A stretch of DNA of 16,984 bases, taken from positions 1-16,984 of the forward strand of contig JAFOML010000055.1 in NCBI GenBank assembly GCA_017425345.1, in the 5' to 3' direction. Shown here one piece after another: positions 1-7,093 of this stretch; the first letter of the stretch is position 1; the number at the start of each line of letters is the position of its first letter. The position numbers and the translations under genes are program-made. Below the pieces are notes generated by a model. It ran no database searches, was not told where the DNA came from, and was given only the letters and a program-made list of their open reading frames with translations. The stretch is from Eubacterium sp. (GTDB taxonomy: Bacteria > Bacillota_A > Clostridia > Peptostreptococcales > Anaerovoracaceae).

Positions 1-1
1 C

Positions 2-709
2 GGCATTTATACGGATATGAACGCCATCCGCCGCGACGAGGAGATGGACAACCTCCATTCCGTCTACGTGGACCAGTGGGACTGGGAAAAGGTCATCACT
101 AGAGAACAGAGAAACACCGCATACCTTCATGAGACGGTTACCACGATCTATAACGCGATCAAGAACCTCGGCGATTATGTGAACCGTCTTTACCGCGATA
201 TTCAGACTGAGATCCCGAATGAGATCTTCTTCATTACTTCGCAGGAGCTGGAGGATCTGTATCCGGGCAAGACGCCGAAGGAGAGAGAGGATCTGATCTG
301 CCGTACGCACGGCGCGGTTTTCGTCGAGAAGATCGGTGGGGCACTGCGCTCCGGCGAGCCGCATGACGGCAGAGCCCCGGACTATGACGACTGGGAGCTG
401 AACGGAGATATCCTGCTCTGGAATGAGGTGCTGGACAGGGCATTCGAGATTTCCTCCATGGGAATCCGTGTTGATGCCGCAGCGATGGAACGGCAGCTGA
501 AGCTTGCCGGAAACGAGGATCGCAAGGAACTCGCATTCCATCAGGCGATCCTGCACGATGAGCTGCCGCTTTCGATCGGCGGCGGTATCGGACAGAGCCG
601 TCTCTGCATGTTCTTCCTGCGCAAGGCGCATATCGGGGAAGTACAGGCATCCATCTGGCCGGAAGAGATGATCAAGGATTGCCGCAGACACGGCATTTTC
701 CTGCTGTAA
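2..709 (+). CDS. asnA: Aspartate-ammonia ligase (asparagine synthetase A), 5' end missing
   Basis: AsnA makes asparagine from aspartate, ammonia and ATP in the cytosol; it is a class II aminoacyl-tRNA-synthetase-like enzyme. The open frame begins at base 2 (GIYTDMNAIRRDE) and is open to the left edge, so the ATG at 17 is an internal Met rather than the start. About 235 codons are present against roughly 330 for the family, so about 95-100 N-terminal residues lie outside the window. Diagnostic stretches visible are TDMNAIRRDE, NLHSVYVDQWDWEKVI, SSMGIRVD and the C-terminal motif 3 region GGGIGQSRLCMFFL, which carries the ATP-contacting Arg. It ends in HGIFLL followed by TAA, as expected for a complete C terminus. 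It is separated from priA by 73 bases and is probably its own transcription unit. Any upstream regulator, such as a T-box, would be out of view. Confidence 0.95.
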   Translation, partial: GIYTDMNAIRRDEEMDNLHSVYVDQWDWEKVITREQRNTAYLHETVTTIYNAIKNLGDYVNRLYRDIQTEIPNEIFFITSQELEDLYPGKTPKEREDLICRTHGAVFVEKIGGALRSGEPHDGRAPDYDDWELNGDILLWNEVLDRAFEISSMGIRVDAAAMERQLKLAGNEDRKELAFHQAILHDELPLSIGGGIGQSRLCMFFLRKAHIGEVQASIWPEEMIKDCRRHGIFLL

Positions 710-723
710 AACGCTTCGGAACG

Positions 724-764
724 GACCTCCGGAAGACCAGGCCCGTCCCCTTGGGCTTCAGGTC
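724..764 (+). other. Nested inverted repeat in the asnA-priA gap
   Basis: Outer arms GACCT (724-728) and AGGTC (760-764) enclose inner arms AGGCCC (739-744) and GGGCTT (753-758, one G-T pair) with an 8-base loop. No T-run follows, so this is not a classical intrinsic terminator. It ends about 10 bases before the priA Shine-Dalgarno, so it could be an mRNA leader structure or a weak terminator of asnA. The pairing is seen in the sequence; the function is unknown. Confidence 0.35.
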
Positions 765-773
765 GCTTATCAG

Positions 774-779
774 AGGAGG
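774..779 (+). promoter_or_regulatory. Ribosome binding site of priA
   Basis: A perfect AGGAGG sits only 3 bases before the ATG at 783, closer than usual. No better start is seen nearby, and the encoded N terminus (MYYVNVAVEHKSRHTDELYTY) matches the usual PriA beginning, so 783 is retained as the start. Confidence 0.7.
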
Positions 780-782
780 AGC

Positions 783-2789
783 ATGTATTACGTTAATGTA
801 GCAGTAGAGCATAAGAGCAGACATACGGATGAGCTGTACACCTATGCGTCGGAGGCGCCTCTGGCTGTCGGACAGATGGTCAGCGTCACGTTCGGGAAGG
901 GGACCGGCGAGAAGCGGGCTTTCGTATTCGAAACGGATGTGCAGCCCGGGATCGAACCTTCACGGATCAAGCAGATCACCGGTGTCCTTTCGGAATATGC
1001 TCTGACAGAAGAGAATATCCGCACGATCAGTTGGATGCGGCAGCGCTACGGAATCCGTTATATCGACGGGATTCACTGTTTTACTCCGCCCGGAAAACCG
1101 CCGAGGCCGGGGAAGGAAAAGCGGCCGCTTTCAAAGATCTCCGAGGAAGCGCAGGAGATTACGGATCTGACGGATGAACAGGAGGCTGCGCTTTCCGCGA
1201 TCGGAAGCGCGATCGAGCAGAAGAAGAACCGCAGCTTCCTGATTCACGGCGTGACCGGAAGCGGGAAGACCGAGGTCTATATGCAGGCAGCCGCCAGGGC
1301 GCTTGCCTCTGGCCGCGGCGTGATCATGCTCGTGCCGGAGATCGCCCTTACGAAACAGATCCTGGAACGGTTCGCGGGGCGGTTCGGCAAGGAGAATCTG
1401 GCTGTGATGCACAGCCGGCTCACAGCCCGGGAACGCTACGATGAGTGGATGCGGATCTACCGAGGCGAGGCAAAGATCGTGATCGGCGCCCGTATCGGAG
1501 TGTTTGCGCCGCTTCGGGATATCGGCCTGATCATTCTCGACGAGGAACACGAGGCGACCTATAAGTCGGACCAGACGCCCAAGTATGAGACGGTGGACAT
1601 TGCTGCTAAGCGGCTGCTGTCGACAGGCGGCGTGATGGTGCTCGGTTCCGCGACCCCTTCGGTCGTCTCTTATCAGCGGGCGAAGGAGGGTATCTACGAC
1701 CTTCTGGTGATGAACCGCAGATATAACGAGGTGCCGCTGCCGAAGATCGAGATGGTGGACATGCGTGAGGAACTCAGGATGGGGAACCGCTCCATCTTCA
1801 GCAGCTATCTGTTCCGGTCTATCCGGCAGACGGTGGCGGCAGGCTCCCAGGCGATCCTGTTTCTGAACCGGAGAGGCTACTCGACGGTCCTCTCCTGCAA
1901 GGAATGCGGAAACACACTGAAATGTCCGGAATGCGGCATCAGCCTCGTGTACCACAAGGCGGAGGATGCCGCGGTGTGCCATTACTGCGGAAAGCATTTT
2001 CCGATACCGGATCGGTGCCCGGAATGCGGAAGCCCGGAGATCCGGCGGCTTGGAGCGGGCACGGAGAAGGTGGAGGAACTGACGAGAGAGCTTTTTCCGG
2101 ACCTTACCGTCGACCGGCTGGATCTGGATACCGCTAGGAAGACCGGCGAGATCAACCGGATTCTCGGTTCTTTCTCAAAAGGAAAGACGGATATCCTGAT
2201 CGGGACGCAGCTCGTTGCCAAAGGGCTGGACTTTCGGAACGTCGGGCTGGTCGGCGTCATTTCCGCGGATGTGAGTCTGAACATTCCCGATTACCGCTCG
2301 ACAGAGCGGACGTTCCAGCTGGTGACGCAGGTCGCCGGCCGCGCAGGTCGCGGCGATATGCAGGGGAAGGTGATCGTGCAGACGAGCACACCGGATAATT
2401 TTGCGCTGATTGCGGCGGCGCAGCATGACTATAAGAGCTTCTTCGCGCAGGAGGTCATGCTGCGGCAGTTTATGAAGTACCCGCCGTTTACCGATATCAT
2501 CATCGCGGATCTTACCGCAGATGACGAGCAGACTGCGCAGGAGCAGGCAGAAAACTGCAGGCAGTATCTGATCCGCGCCGGACTTCCGGAGAGCGATAAG
2601 ATCTACCCGCCGCAGATCACGTCCAGCTTCAAGGGTACCGAAAGCAGCCGGTATCACATCATGATCAAATGTCCGAAGGGAATGCGCAACCAGTACGTCT
2701 ATTATCTGCGCTACTTCGGAGAACAATTAACGAAGAACAGAACAGGCTGCAATTTGATAATCGATGTCAATCCTTACAGCACATATTAG
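783..2789 (+). CDS. priA: Primosomal protein N' (replication restart helicase PriA), compact form
   Basis: PriA recognises stalled or collapsed replication forks and reloads the replicative helicase; it is a superfamily 2, 3'-to-5' DNA helicase. Visible in order: an N-terminal 3'-DNA-binding domain (about residues 1-105), Walker A GVTGSGKT with Lys162, the DEEH box at 253-256, and an eight-cysteine zinc module at 372-415 (four CxxC pairs) inserted in the second helicase lobe. These are followed by GTQLVAKGLDF and the QVAGRAGR motif VI. At 668 residues it is shorter than E. coli PriA (732). The shortening lies between the 3'-DNA-binding domain and Walker A: the motif Lys is residue 162 here against 230 in E. 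coli. The winged-helix domain therefore appears to be missing. The frame is intact and all catalytic motifs are kept, so I take it as functional. It heads the operon, and its TAG stop overlaps the def ribosome binding site. Confidence 0.96.
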   Translation: MYYVNVAVEHKSRHTDELYTYASEAPLAVGQMVSVTFGKGTGEKRAFVFETDVQPGIEPSRIKQITGVLSEYALTEENIRTISWMRQRYGIRYIDGIHCFTPPGKPPRPGKEKRPLSKISEEAQEITDLTDEQEAALSAIGSAIEQKKNRSFLIHGVTGSGKTEVYMQAAARALASGRGVIMLVPEIALTKQILERFAGRFGKENLAVMHSRLTARERYDEWMRIYRGEAKIVIGARIGVFAPLRDIGLIILDEEHEATYKSDQTPKYETVDIAAKRLLSTGGVMVLGSATPSVVSYQRAKEGIYDLLVMNRRYNEVPLPKIEMVDMREELRMGNRSIFSSYLFRSIRQTVAAGSQAILFLNRRGYSTVLSCKECGNTLKCPECGISLVYHKAEDAAVCHYCGKHFPIPDRCPECGSPEIRRLGAGTEKVEELTRELFPDLTVDRLDLDTARKTGEINRILGSFSKGKTDILIGTQLVAKGLDFRNVGLVGVISADVSLNIPDYRSTERTFQLVTQVAGRAGRGDMQGKVIVQTSTPDNFALIAAAQHDYKSFFAQEVMLRQFMKYPPFTDIIIADLTADDEQTAQEQAENCRQYLIRAGLPESDKIYPPQITSSFKGTESSRYHIMIKCPKGMRNQYVYYLRYFGEQLTKNRTGCNLIIDVNPYSTY

Positions 2790-2793
2790 GAGG
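2788..2793 (+). promoter_or_regulatory. Ribosome binding site of def overlapping the priA stop
   Basis: AGGAGG begins on the second base of the priA TAG stop codon and lies 4 bases before the ATG at 2798. It decides the def start: the same frame is open further upstream, to an ATG at 2669 inside priA. Peptide deformylases start with the residues encoded from 2798 (MAIRNVVKEGDPILR). Confidence 0.8.
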
Positions 2794-2797
2794 AACC

Positions 2798-3298
2798 ATG
2801 GCAATCAGAAATGTTGTGAAAGAAGGGGATCCGATCCTCAGAAAGCACTGCAGAGAGGTTAAGGAAGTGACAGAGCGCATCCGTGTCACCATGCAGGATA
2901 TGCTGGAGACGATGCGTGCTGAATACGGCGTCGGGATCGCAGGACCCCAGGTAGGGGTCATGCGCCGCATGTTTGTGGCGGAACCGGAGCCGGAACGCGT
3001 GTATTTTATGATCAACCCGGAGATTCTCGAGACCGAGGGCTCCCAGATCGGCGATGAGGGATGCCTCAGCGTGCCGGAGCTGATCGGTACGGTCGAGCGG
3101 CCGGAAAAGATTAAGATCCGCGCGCTCGATCTGGACGGTGTGATGCAGGAATATGAGTTTGAGGGATTTGATGCCCGCGTCATGTGTCACGAGTATGATC
3201 ATCTGGAAGGCGTTCTGTATATCGACAAGGCAACGAACGTCAGAAAGCCGGAATATGAAGAGTTTGAAGAAGACTTGGAAGAAGGGGAAGAAGCATGA
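2798..3298 (+). CDS. def: Peptide deformylase
   Basis: Removes the formyl group from the N-terminal Met of nascent proteins at the ribosome exit; a metal-dependent (Fe2+/Zn2+) hydrolase. The protein is 166 residues, normal for the family. The three signature motifs are present: GVGIAGPQVG (residues 44-53, Gln51), EGCLS (87-91, metal ligand Cys89) and HEYDHLEG (131-138, ligands His131 and His135, catalytic Glu132). Motif 1 has Gly49 where Ala is usual, which other deformylases also vary. The C terminus is an acidic tail rich in Glu. The TGA stop shares four bases with the fmt ATG (ATGA), so the deformylase and the formyltransferase that makes its substrate are translationally coupled, the common bacterial arrangement. 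Confidence 0.97.
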   Translation: MAIRNVVKEGDPILRKHCREVKEVTERIRVTMQDMLETMRAEYGVGIAGPQVGVMRRMFVAEPEPERVYFMINPEILETEGSQIGDEGCLSVPELIGTVERPEKIKIRALDLDGVMQEYEFEGFDARVMCHEYDHLEGVLYIDKATNVRKPEYEEFEEDLEEGEEA

Positions 3299-4221
3299 AG
3301 ATCGTCTTTATGGGAACCCCGGATTTTGCCGTACCGACGCTGAACGCTCTGGTCAATGCCGGGCATGAGGTCGGTCTTGTGGTCACGCAGCCGGATCGCG
3401 CCGGCAACCGCGGAAAGATCACGTTCTCTCCGGTCAAGCAGGCTGCGCTGGCCTGCGGGATCGAGGTCCTGCAGCCGCAGCGCCTGAACCGCGATGAGCA
3501 AGCCGTTTCCCGCATTCGGGAGTACGCGCCGGACGTGATGGTCGTCGTGGCGTTCGGTCAGATCCTGTCGCAGGAGGTTCTGGACATTCCCAGGCTCTGC
3601 TGCCTGAACGTGCACGGCTCTCTGCTTCCGGTGCTGCGGGGGGCAGCGCCGATGCAGCAGTCGATCCTTCTCGGGCATGAGAAGACCGGTGTGACGATCA
3701 TGCGCATGGATGCCGGACTGGATACCGGCGATATGATCGCGCGCGCGGAGACCGTGATCGGGCGTAAGAATTTCGAGCAGATCCACGACGAGCTCGCGGA
3801 GATGGGAGCCGCGCTGCTGGTGGAAACACTGCCGAAGCTCGAGCGGGGAGAAGTAGATTTTGTTAAACAGGACGATGCCGAGGCTACCTATGCGGCAAGA
3901 CTCACCCGGGAGGACGGACGCATCGACTTCCGCTGTTCGGCGAAGGAGATCGACCAGAAGATCCGGGCCTTCGATCCGTGGCCAGGCGCATTCTGCGAGC
4001 TCGACGGAAAGACGCTGAAGTTCTGGAACGCCGAGCCGCTGGAGACGGAGACGGGCGCGGAGCCGGGAACCGTGCTGGCGGCCGATAAGGACGGTATTAC
4101 GGTCGCATGCGGAAGCGGCGCGCTGCGGGTGACCGTGGTGCAGCTCGCTGGAAAGAAGCGGATGGCTGCAGGGGATTTTCTCCGCGGACATAAAATTGAA
4201 CAGGGGGCTATTTTAAACTGA
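3295..4221 (+). CDS. fmt: Methionyl-tRNA formyltransferase
   Basis: Transfers a formyl group from 10-formyl-tetrahydrofolate to Met-tRNA(fMet), making the initiator used by bacterial ribosomes. The protein is 308 residues, full length. It begins with the family's MKIVFMGTPDFAVPTL. The catalytic triad is visible as Asn105 and His107 (NVHGSLLP, residues 105-112) and Asp143 in DAGLDTGD. RGAAPMQ follows the SLLP loop as in other Fmt proteins. The C-terminal OB-like tRNA-binding domain runs from about residue 205 (TREDGRIDF, FDPWPGAF) to the end. The ribosome binding site (AAGGGGAAG) lies inside the 3' end of def. A possible secondary promoter follows the stop codon. Confidence 0.97.
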   Translation: MKIVFMGTPDFAVPTLNALVNAGHEVGLVVTQPDRAGNRGKITFSPVKQAALACGIEVLQPQRLNRDEQAVSRIREYAPDVMVVVAFGQILSQEVLDIPRLCCLNVHGSLLPVLRGAAPMQQSILLGHEKTGVTIMRMDAGLDTGDMIARAETVIGRKNFEQIHDELAEMGAALLVETLPKLERGEVDFVKQDDAEATYAARLTREDGRIDFRCSAKEIDQKIRAFDPWPGAFCELDGKTLKFWNAEPLETETGAEPGTVLAADKDGITVACGSGALRVTVVQLAGKKRMAAGDFLRGHKIEQGAILN

Positions 4222-4229
4222 GCATTTCA

Positions 4230-4238
4230 TGGTATAAT
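4230..4238 (+). promoter_or_regulatory. Extended -10 element upstream of the peptidase gene
   Basis: TGGTATAAT, a perfect -10 hexamer with the TGn extension, lies 9 bases after the fmt stop. No good -35 is seen at 16-18 bases. The predicted transcription start, about 4245, falls within the ribosome binding site AAGGGAGG (4243-4250), so the transcript would have a very short leader. The same nonamer is found before the PBP gene and, truncated, at the right edge. This may be a genuine internal promoter. Confidence 0.4.
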
Positions 4239-4257
4239 GCAGAAGGGAGGAGAGATT

Positions 4258-4965
4258 ATGTTTTACGGATATGACTGGTCGATCATTATATTGATCCCGG
4301 CAATGATCTTTGCGTTCGTTGCGCAGGGAATGGTCAACAGTGCATTTAAAAAATATTCTTCTGTCCCGAACGGGAGAGGACTCAGCGGAGCCGCTGCGGC
4401 AAGATACATACTGGACCGCAACGGTCTTTCGGATGTCCAGATCGTCCCAATAAGCGGAAGTCTTACCGATAATTATAATCCGATGAACCGGACGCTGAAT
4501 CTGTCACAGACCGTCTATGACAAGACGAGCATCAGCGCTGTCAGCGTCGCCTGCCACGAGGCGGGCCATGCCATGCAGCATGCGGAAGGGTACGCTCCTC
4601 TGAAGATCCGGAATTCGATCGTGCCGGTCGTCAATTTCTCGTCCAGGTTTTCCTGGATCCTGATCATGATCGGCCTGGCCCTGATGTTTACCGACGGGGC
4701 GGGCGGCACATTCGGATATCTGATGTTCAATCTTGGAGTGATCGCCTTCGTACTGGTGCTTGTTTTTCATGTGATCACGCTGCCGGTCGAGTTTGATGCC
4801 AGCAACAGAGCGCTGAAGCAGATGCAGGAATACGATGTTCTTGCGCCGGATGACGTGCCGGGAGCGAAGAAGGTCCTTCGCGCAGCCGCGATGACCTACG
4901 TGGCTGCTGTTGCCATGGCCGCGGCGAACCTGATCCGGATCCTCGTGATCAGCAGAAGAGACTAG
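4258..4965 (+). CDS. Membrane zinc metallopeptidase, YugP-like (Zn_peptidase_2 family)
   Basis: Predicted integral membrane neutral zinc protease of the family typified by Bacillus YugP; its substrate is unknown. The 235-residue protein has an N-terminal hydrophobic segment (about residues 8-26), the zinc motif HEAGH at 100-104 (ligands His100 and His104, catalytic Glu101), two further membrane segments (about 131-175) and a hydrophobic C-terminal helix (about 210-230). The stretch LPVEFDASNRA after the third segment is typical of the family and may supply the third metal ligand. The start at 4258 is chosen because AAGGGAGG lies about 7 bases before it. The in-frame ATG at 4237 lies at the end of a TATAAT box with no ribosome binding site. 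A gene of this family between fmt and rsmB is common in clostridia, but its link to translation genes is not understood. Confidence 0.9.
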   Translation: MFYGYDWSIIILIPAMIFAFVAQGMVNSAFKKYSSVPNGRGLSGAAAARYILDRNGLSDVQIVPISGSLTDNYNPMNRTLNLSQTVYDKTSISAVSVACHEAGHAMQHAEGYAPLKIRNSIVPVVNFSSRFSWILIMIGLALMFTDGAGGTFGYLMFNLGVIAFVLVLVFHVITLPVEFDASNRALKQMQEYDVLAPDDVPGAKKVLRAAAMTYVAAVAMAAANLIRILVISRRD

Positions 4966-4999
4966 AGCAGAGGACAGGAAGGGACAGACAGGGATAAGT

Positions 5000-6283
5000 A
5001 TGGATAAGGATCGGAAGAGCGCATATCTTGCGCTGCTCCGGATGGAGAAGGATGGCGCATGGTCGAACATCATGCTGAACCATCTGATAGAGGAGGAGAA
5101 GCCGCAGTCTCCGGCATTCGTGCGGGAGCTGACGTACGGCGTTCTAGAGCGGAAATACTATCTGGACTATCTGCTTGCGCAGCTGCTAACACAGAGCATC
5201 CGGAAACTCAGAAAAGAGGCACATGTGCTGCTTGCGATGGGGATGTATCAGATTATATTTATGGATTCTGTGCCGGATCACGCAGCCTGTGACGAGTGTG
5301 TCAAGCTGGCAAAGAAGTATTGCCGCGCGCAGTCGGGCTTCATCAACGCGGTCCTGCGGAACTTTCTCAGGAAGCGCGACAGCCTGAAACAGCCGGAATC
5401 GGAGAAGGATCCGGTCAGGCGGTTCTCGGCGCTGTACTCCTATGAGCCGTGGATCATACAGCTCTGGATCGCGCAGTTTGGAGAAGCGAGGACCGAAAAG
5501 CTGCTCGCTGCCGGCAATGAAAAGCCGCCGTTCACGGTGCGTGTGAACCTGCTCAGAACGAGCGTGGAGGAACTGAAGGAGAGACTGGCAAAGCAGCAGA
5601 TCCAGTGCAGGAATGTACCCGGTTCGGAACGTGTCCTGGAGCTGAAGGGAAGCCAGATTCTCAAGCTTCCGGAATACCGGGAAGGATTGTTTTCTGTTCA
5701 GGATACCGCTTCGGTAATCGCGATGGAGCACCTCTCGCCGCAGGCGGGAGATACCGTGATCGATACGTGCGCCGCGCCTTTCGGAAAGACGCTCTGCTGC
5801 GCGGAGATCATGGAGAATCAAGGAACGATACTGGCATTTGACAAGTACCCGAACAAGATAAAGGGCCTCCATAGAGAGGCGGAGCGGCTGGGAATCCGGA
5901 TCGCGCAGGCGGCTGCCGCCGATGCGACCGTGCCCCGGGAGGAGCTCTTTGAAGCTGCAGACCGCGTCATCTGCGATGTGCCCTGCAGCGGACTCGGCGT
6001 CATTCGCCGGAAACCGGAGATCAAATATAAACAGCTTCCGGACGGTGGAAGAGAGCTGGCTGCGCTGCAGCTTCGCATTCTTGAGAACGCATCCCGCTAT
6101 GTTAGGCCGGGAGGCGTGCTGCAGTACAGCACCTGTACGATCAACCGGATCGAAAATGAGGACGTCACACGGGCGTTTCTCGCGTCACATCCCGCGTTTT
6201 CCGAGACCGTCAGCAGACAGCTGATGCCGGATGAAGACGGGACGGACGGATTCTATTTCTGCAGGATGCAGAGAGCGGAATAA
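5000..6283 (+). CDS. rsmB: 16S rRNA (cytosine-967-C5) methyltransferase RsmB
   Basis: SAM-dependent enzyme that makes m5C967 in 16S rRNA. The 427-residue protein is full length: an N-terminal NusB-like RNA-binding domain (about residues 1-135) followed by the Rossmann methyltransferase domain. Both cysteines of the RNA m5C mechanism are present: Cys329 in motif IV (DVPCSGLG), which helps release, and Cys379 in motif VI (YSTCTI), the nucleophile. Motif I, normally CAAPGGKT, reads CAAPFGKT, with Phe261 encoded by TTC at 5780-5782. Motif VI continues NRIENE rather than the usual NPxENE. The reading frame is intact on both sides, so this is substitution rather than decay; its effect on SAM binding is unknown. 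The start at 5000 has GGGA 5 bases upstream. In many Firmicutes rlmN follows directly; here stp does. Confidence 0.94.
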   Translation: MDKDRKSAYLALLRMEKDGAWSNIMLNHLIEEEKPQSPAFVRELTYGVLERKYYLDYLLAQLLTQSIRKLRKEAHVLLAMGMYQIIFMDSVPDHAACDECVKLAKKYCRAQSGFINAVLRNFLRKRDSLKQPESEKDPVRRFSALYSYEPWIIQLWIAQFGEARTEKLLAAGNEKPPFTVRVNLLRTSVEELKERLAKQQIQCRNVPGSERVLELKGSQILKLPEYREGLFSVQDTASVIAMEHLSPQAGDTVIDTCAAPFGKTLCCAEIMENQGTILAFDKYPNKIKGLHREAERLGIRIAQAAAADATVPREELFEAADRVICDVPCSGLGVIRRKPEIKYKQLPDGGRELAALQLRILENASRYVRPGGVLQYSTCTINRIENEDVTRAFLASHPAFSETVSRQLMPDEDGTDGFYFCRMQRAE

Positions 6284-6291
6284 GCTATTTT

Positions 6292-6313
6292 ACTGAGATT
6301 AAACTGAGATAAC
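6292..6313 (+). repeat. Two-copy 11-base tandem repeat before stp
   Basis: ACTGAGATTAA (6292-6302) is followed immediately by ACTGAGATAAC (6303-6313), a repeat with one-helical-turn spacing in the 60-base rsmB-stp gap. The second copy contains TGAGATAAC, a weak match to an extended -10. It may be a protein-binding site or promoter part for stp-prkC, or a chance slippage product. No function is established. Confidence 0.4.
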
Positions 6314-6343
6314 AGACAGACCGAAAGGAGTCATTCGTACGAT

Positions 6344-7093
6344 ATGGAGGTTGGTTTCAAGACCGATAAAGGGAAACAGAGGTCCAATAACGAGGATGCC
6401 TGTTATGTAATGCCGCGGAGCAGGATCTTCGTAGTCGCGGACGGTGTGGGAGGCAGTAACTCCGGAGAGATCGCAAGCCGGACCGCTGTAAACGGGATCC
6501 GGCAGTATGTGGAAGAACACCCGATCAGCAAGACCGCATCCGCGCACCGCATCAAGAAGTATTTCAACGACTGTCTAAAGGAAGTGAACTTCACCATTCT
6601 GGACAGCTCGCAGCGGTTCGAAGAGAACCGGGGGATGGCAACGACCGTTGTGATCGCCTATATCGTCAGGGACCGGATGTACGTCATGAACGTAGGGGAC
6701 AGCCGGGCATATATCCTCAGAAAAGGAAAGCTGACGCAGATCACGGAAGACCATACATATGTGAACAGCCTCGTCAAGGCGGGTATCATTACCCCGGAAG
6801 AGGCAGAGTTTCACGAGAACAAGAACATGATCACGAGAGCCGTCGGGGCGGATTATAAGATCGAACCGGACTTCTTCACGACCAAGCTCAGAGGAGGAGA
6901 TATCATCCTGCTCTGCACGGATGGTCTGTACGGAGAAGTATCGAATGAGGAGATCATTGCAATGCTCTCTTCCGGAAAGACGATGGGAGAGACCTGCTAC
7001 GATCTCATTGAGACCGCGAACGAGAACGGCGGCAACGATAACATCACATTGATCTGTTTGAAATTAACGGAGGATGACCTAGATGAGCAGTAA
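6344..7093 (+). CDS. stp: PP2C-family protein serine/threonine phosphatase (Stp/PrpC)
   Basis: Metal-dependent phosphatase that reverses phosphorylation by the adjacent kinase. The 249-residue protein is the normal length for a bacterial minimal PP2C. Motifs in order: TDKGKQRSNNED (metal ligand Asp18), VADGVGGSNSGE (Asp33 and Gly34; family consensus DGMGGH, so Val for Met and Ser for His here), MNVGDSRAY, then CTDGLYGEVSNEE and GGNDNITLI with the C-terminal metal Asp residues. No signal peptide or membrane segment, so cytosolic. AAAGGAG (6324-6330) lies 13 bases before the ATG, rather far, but no closer in-frame start exists. The gene overlaps prkC by 11 bases, which implies coupled translation and balanced amounts of phosphatase and kinase. 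Confidence 0.96.
   Translation: MEVGFKTDKGKQRSNNEDACYVMPRSRIFVVADGVGGSNSGEIASRTAVNGIRQYVEEHPISKTASAHRIKKYFNDCLKEVNFTILDSSQRFEENRGMATTVVIAYIVRDRMYVMNVGDSRAYILRKGKLTQITEDHTYVNSLVKAGIITPEEAEFHENKNMITRAVGADYKIEPDFFTTKLRGGDIILLCTDGLYGEVSNEEIIAMLSSGKTMGETCYDLIETANENGGNDNITLICLKLTEDDLDEQ

Noticed and set aside
2669..2797. Upstream extension of def into priA
   Set aside because: The added residues have no deformylase similarity and there is a perfect AGGAGG just before the ATG at 2798.
3199..4191. Minus-strand open frame of 330 codons over fmt
   Set aside because: Antisense to the complete fmt gene, no family features, composition of a reverse-complement shadow.
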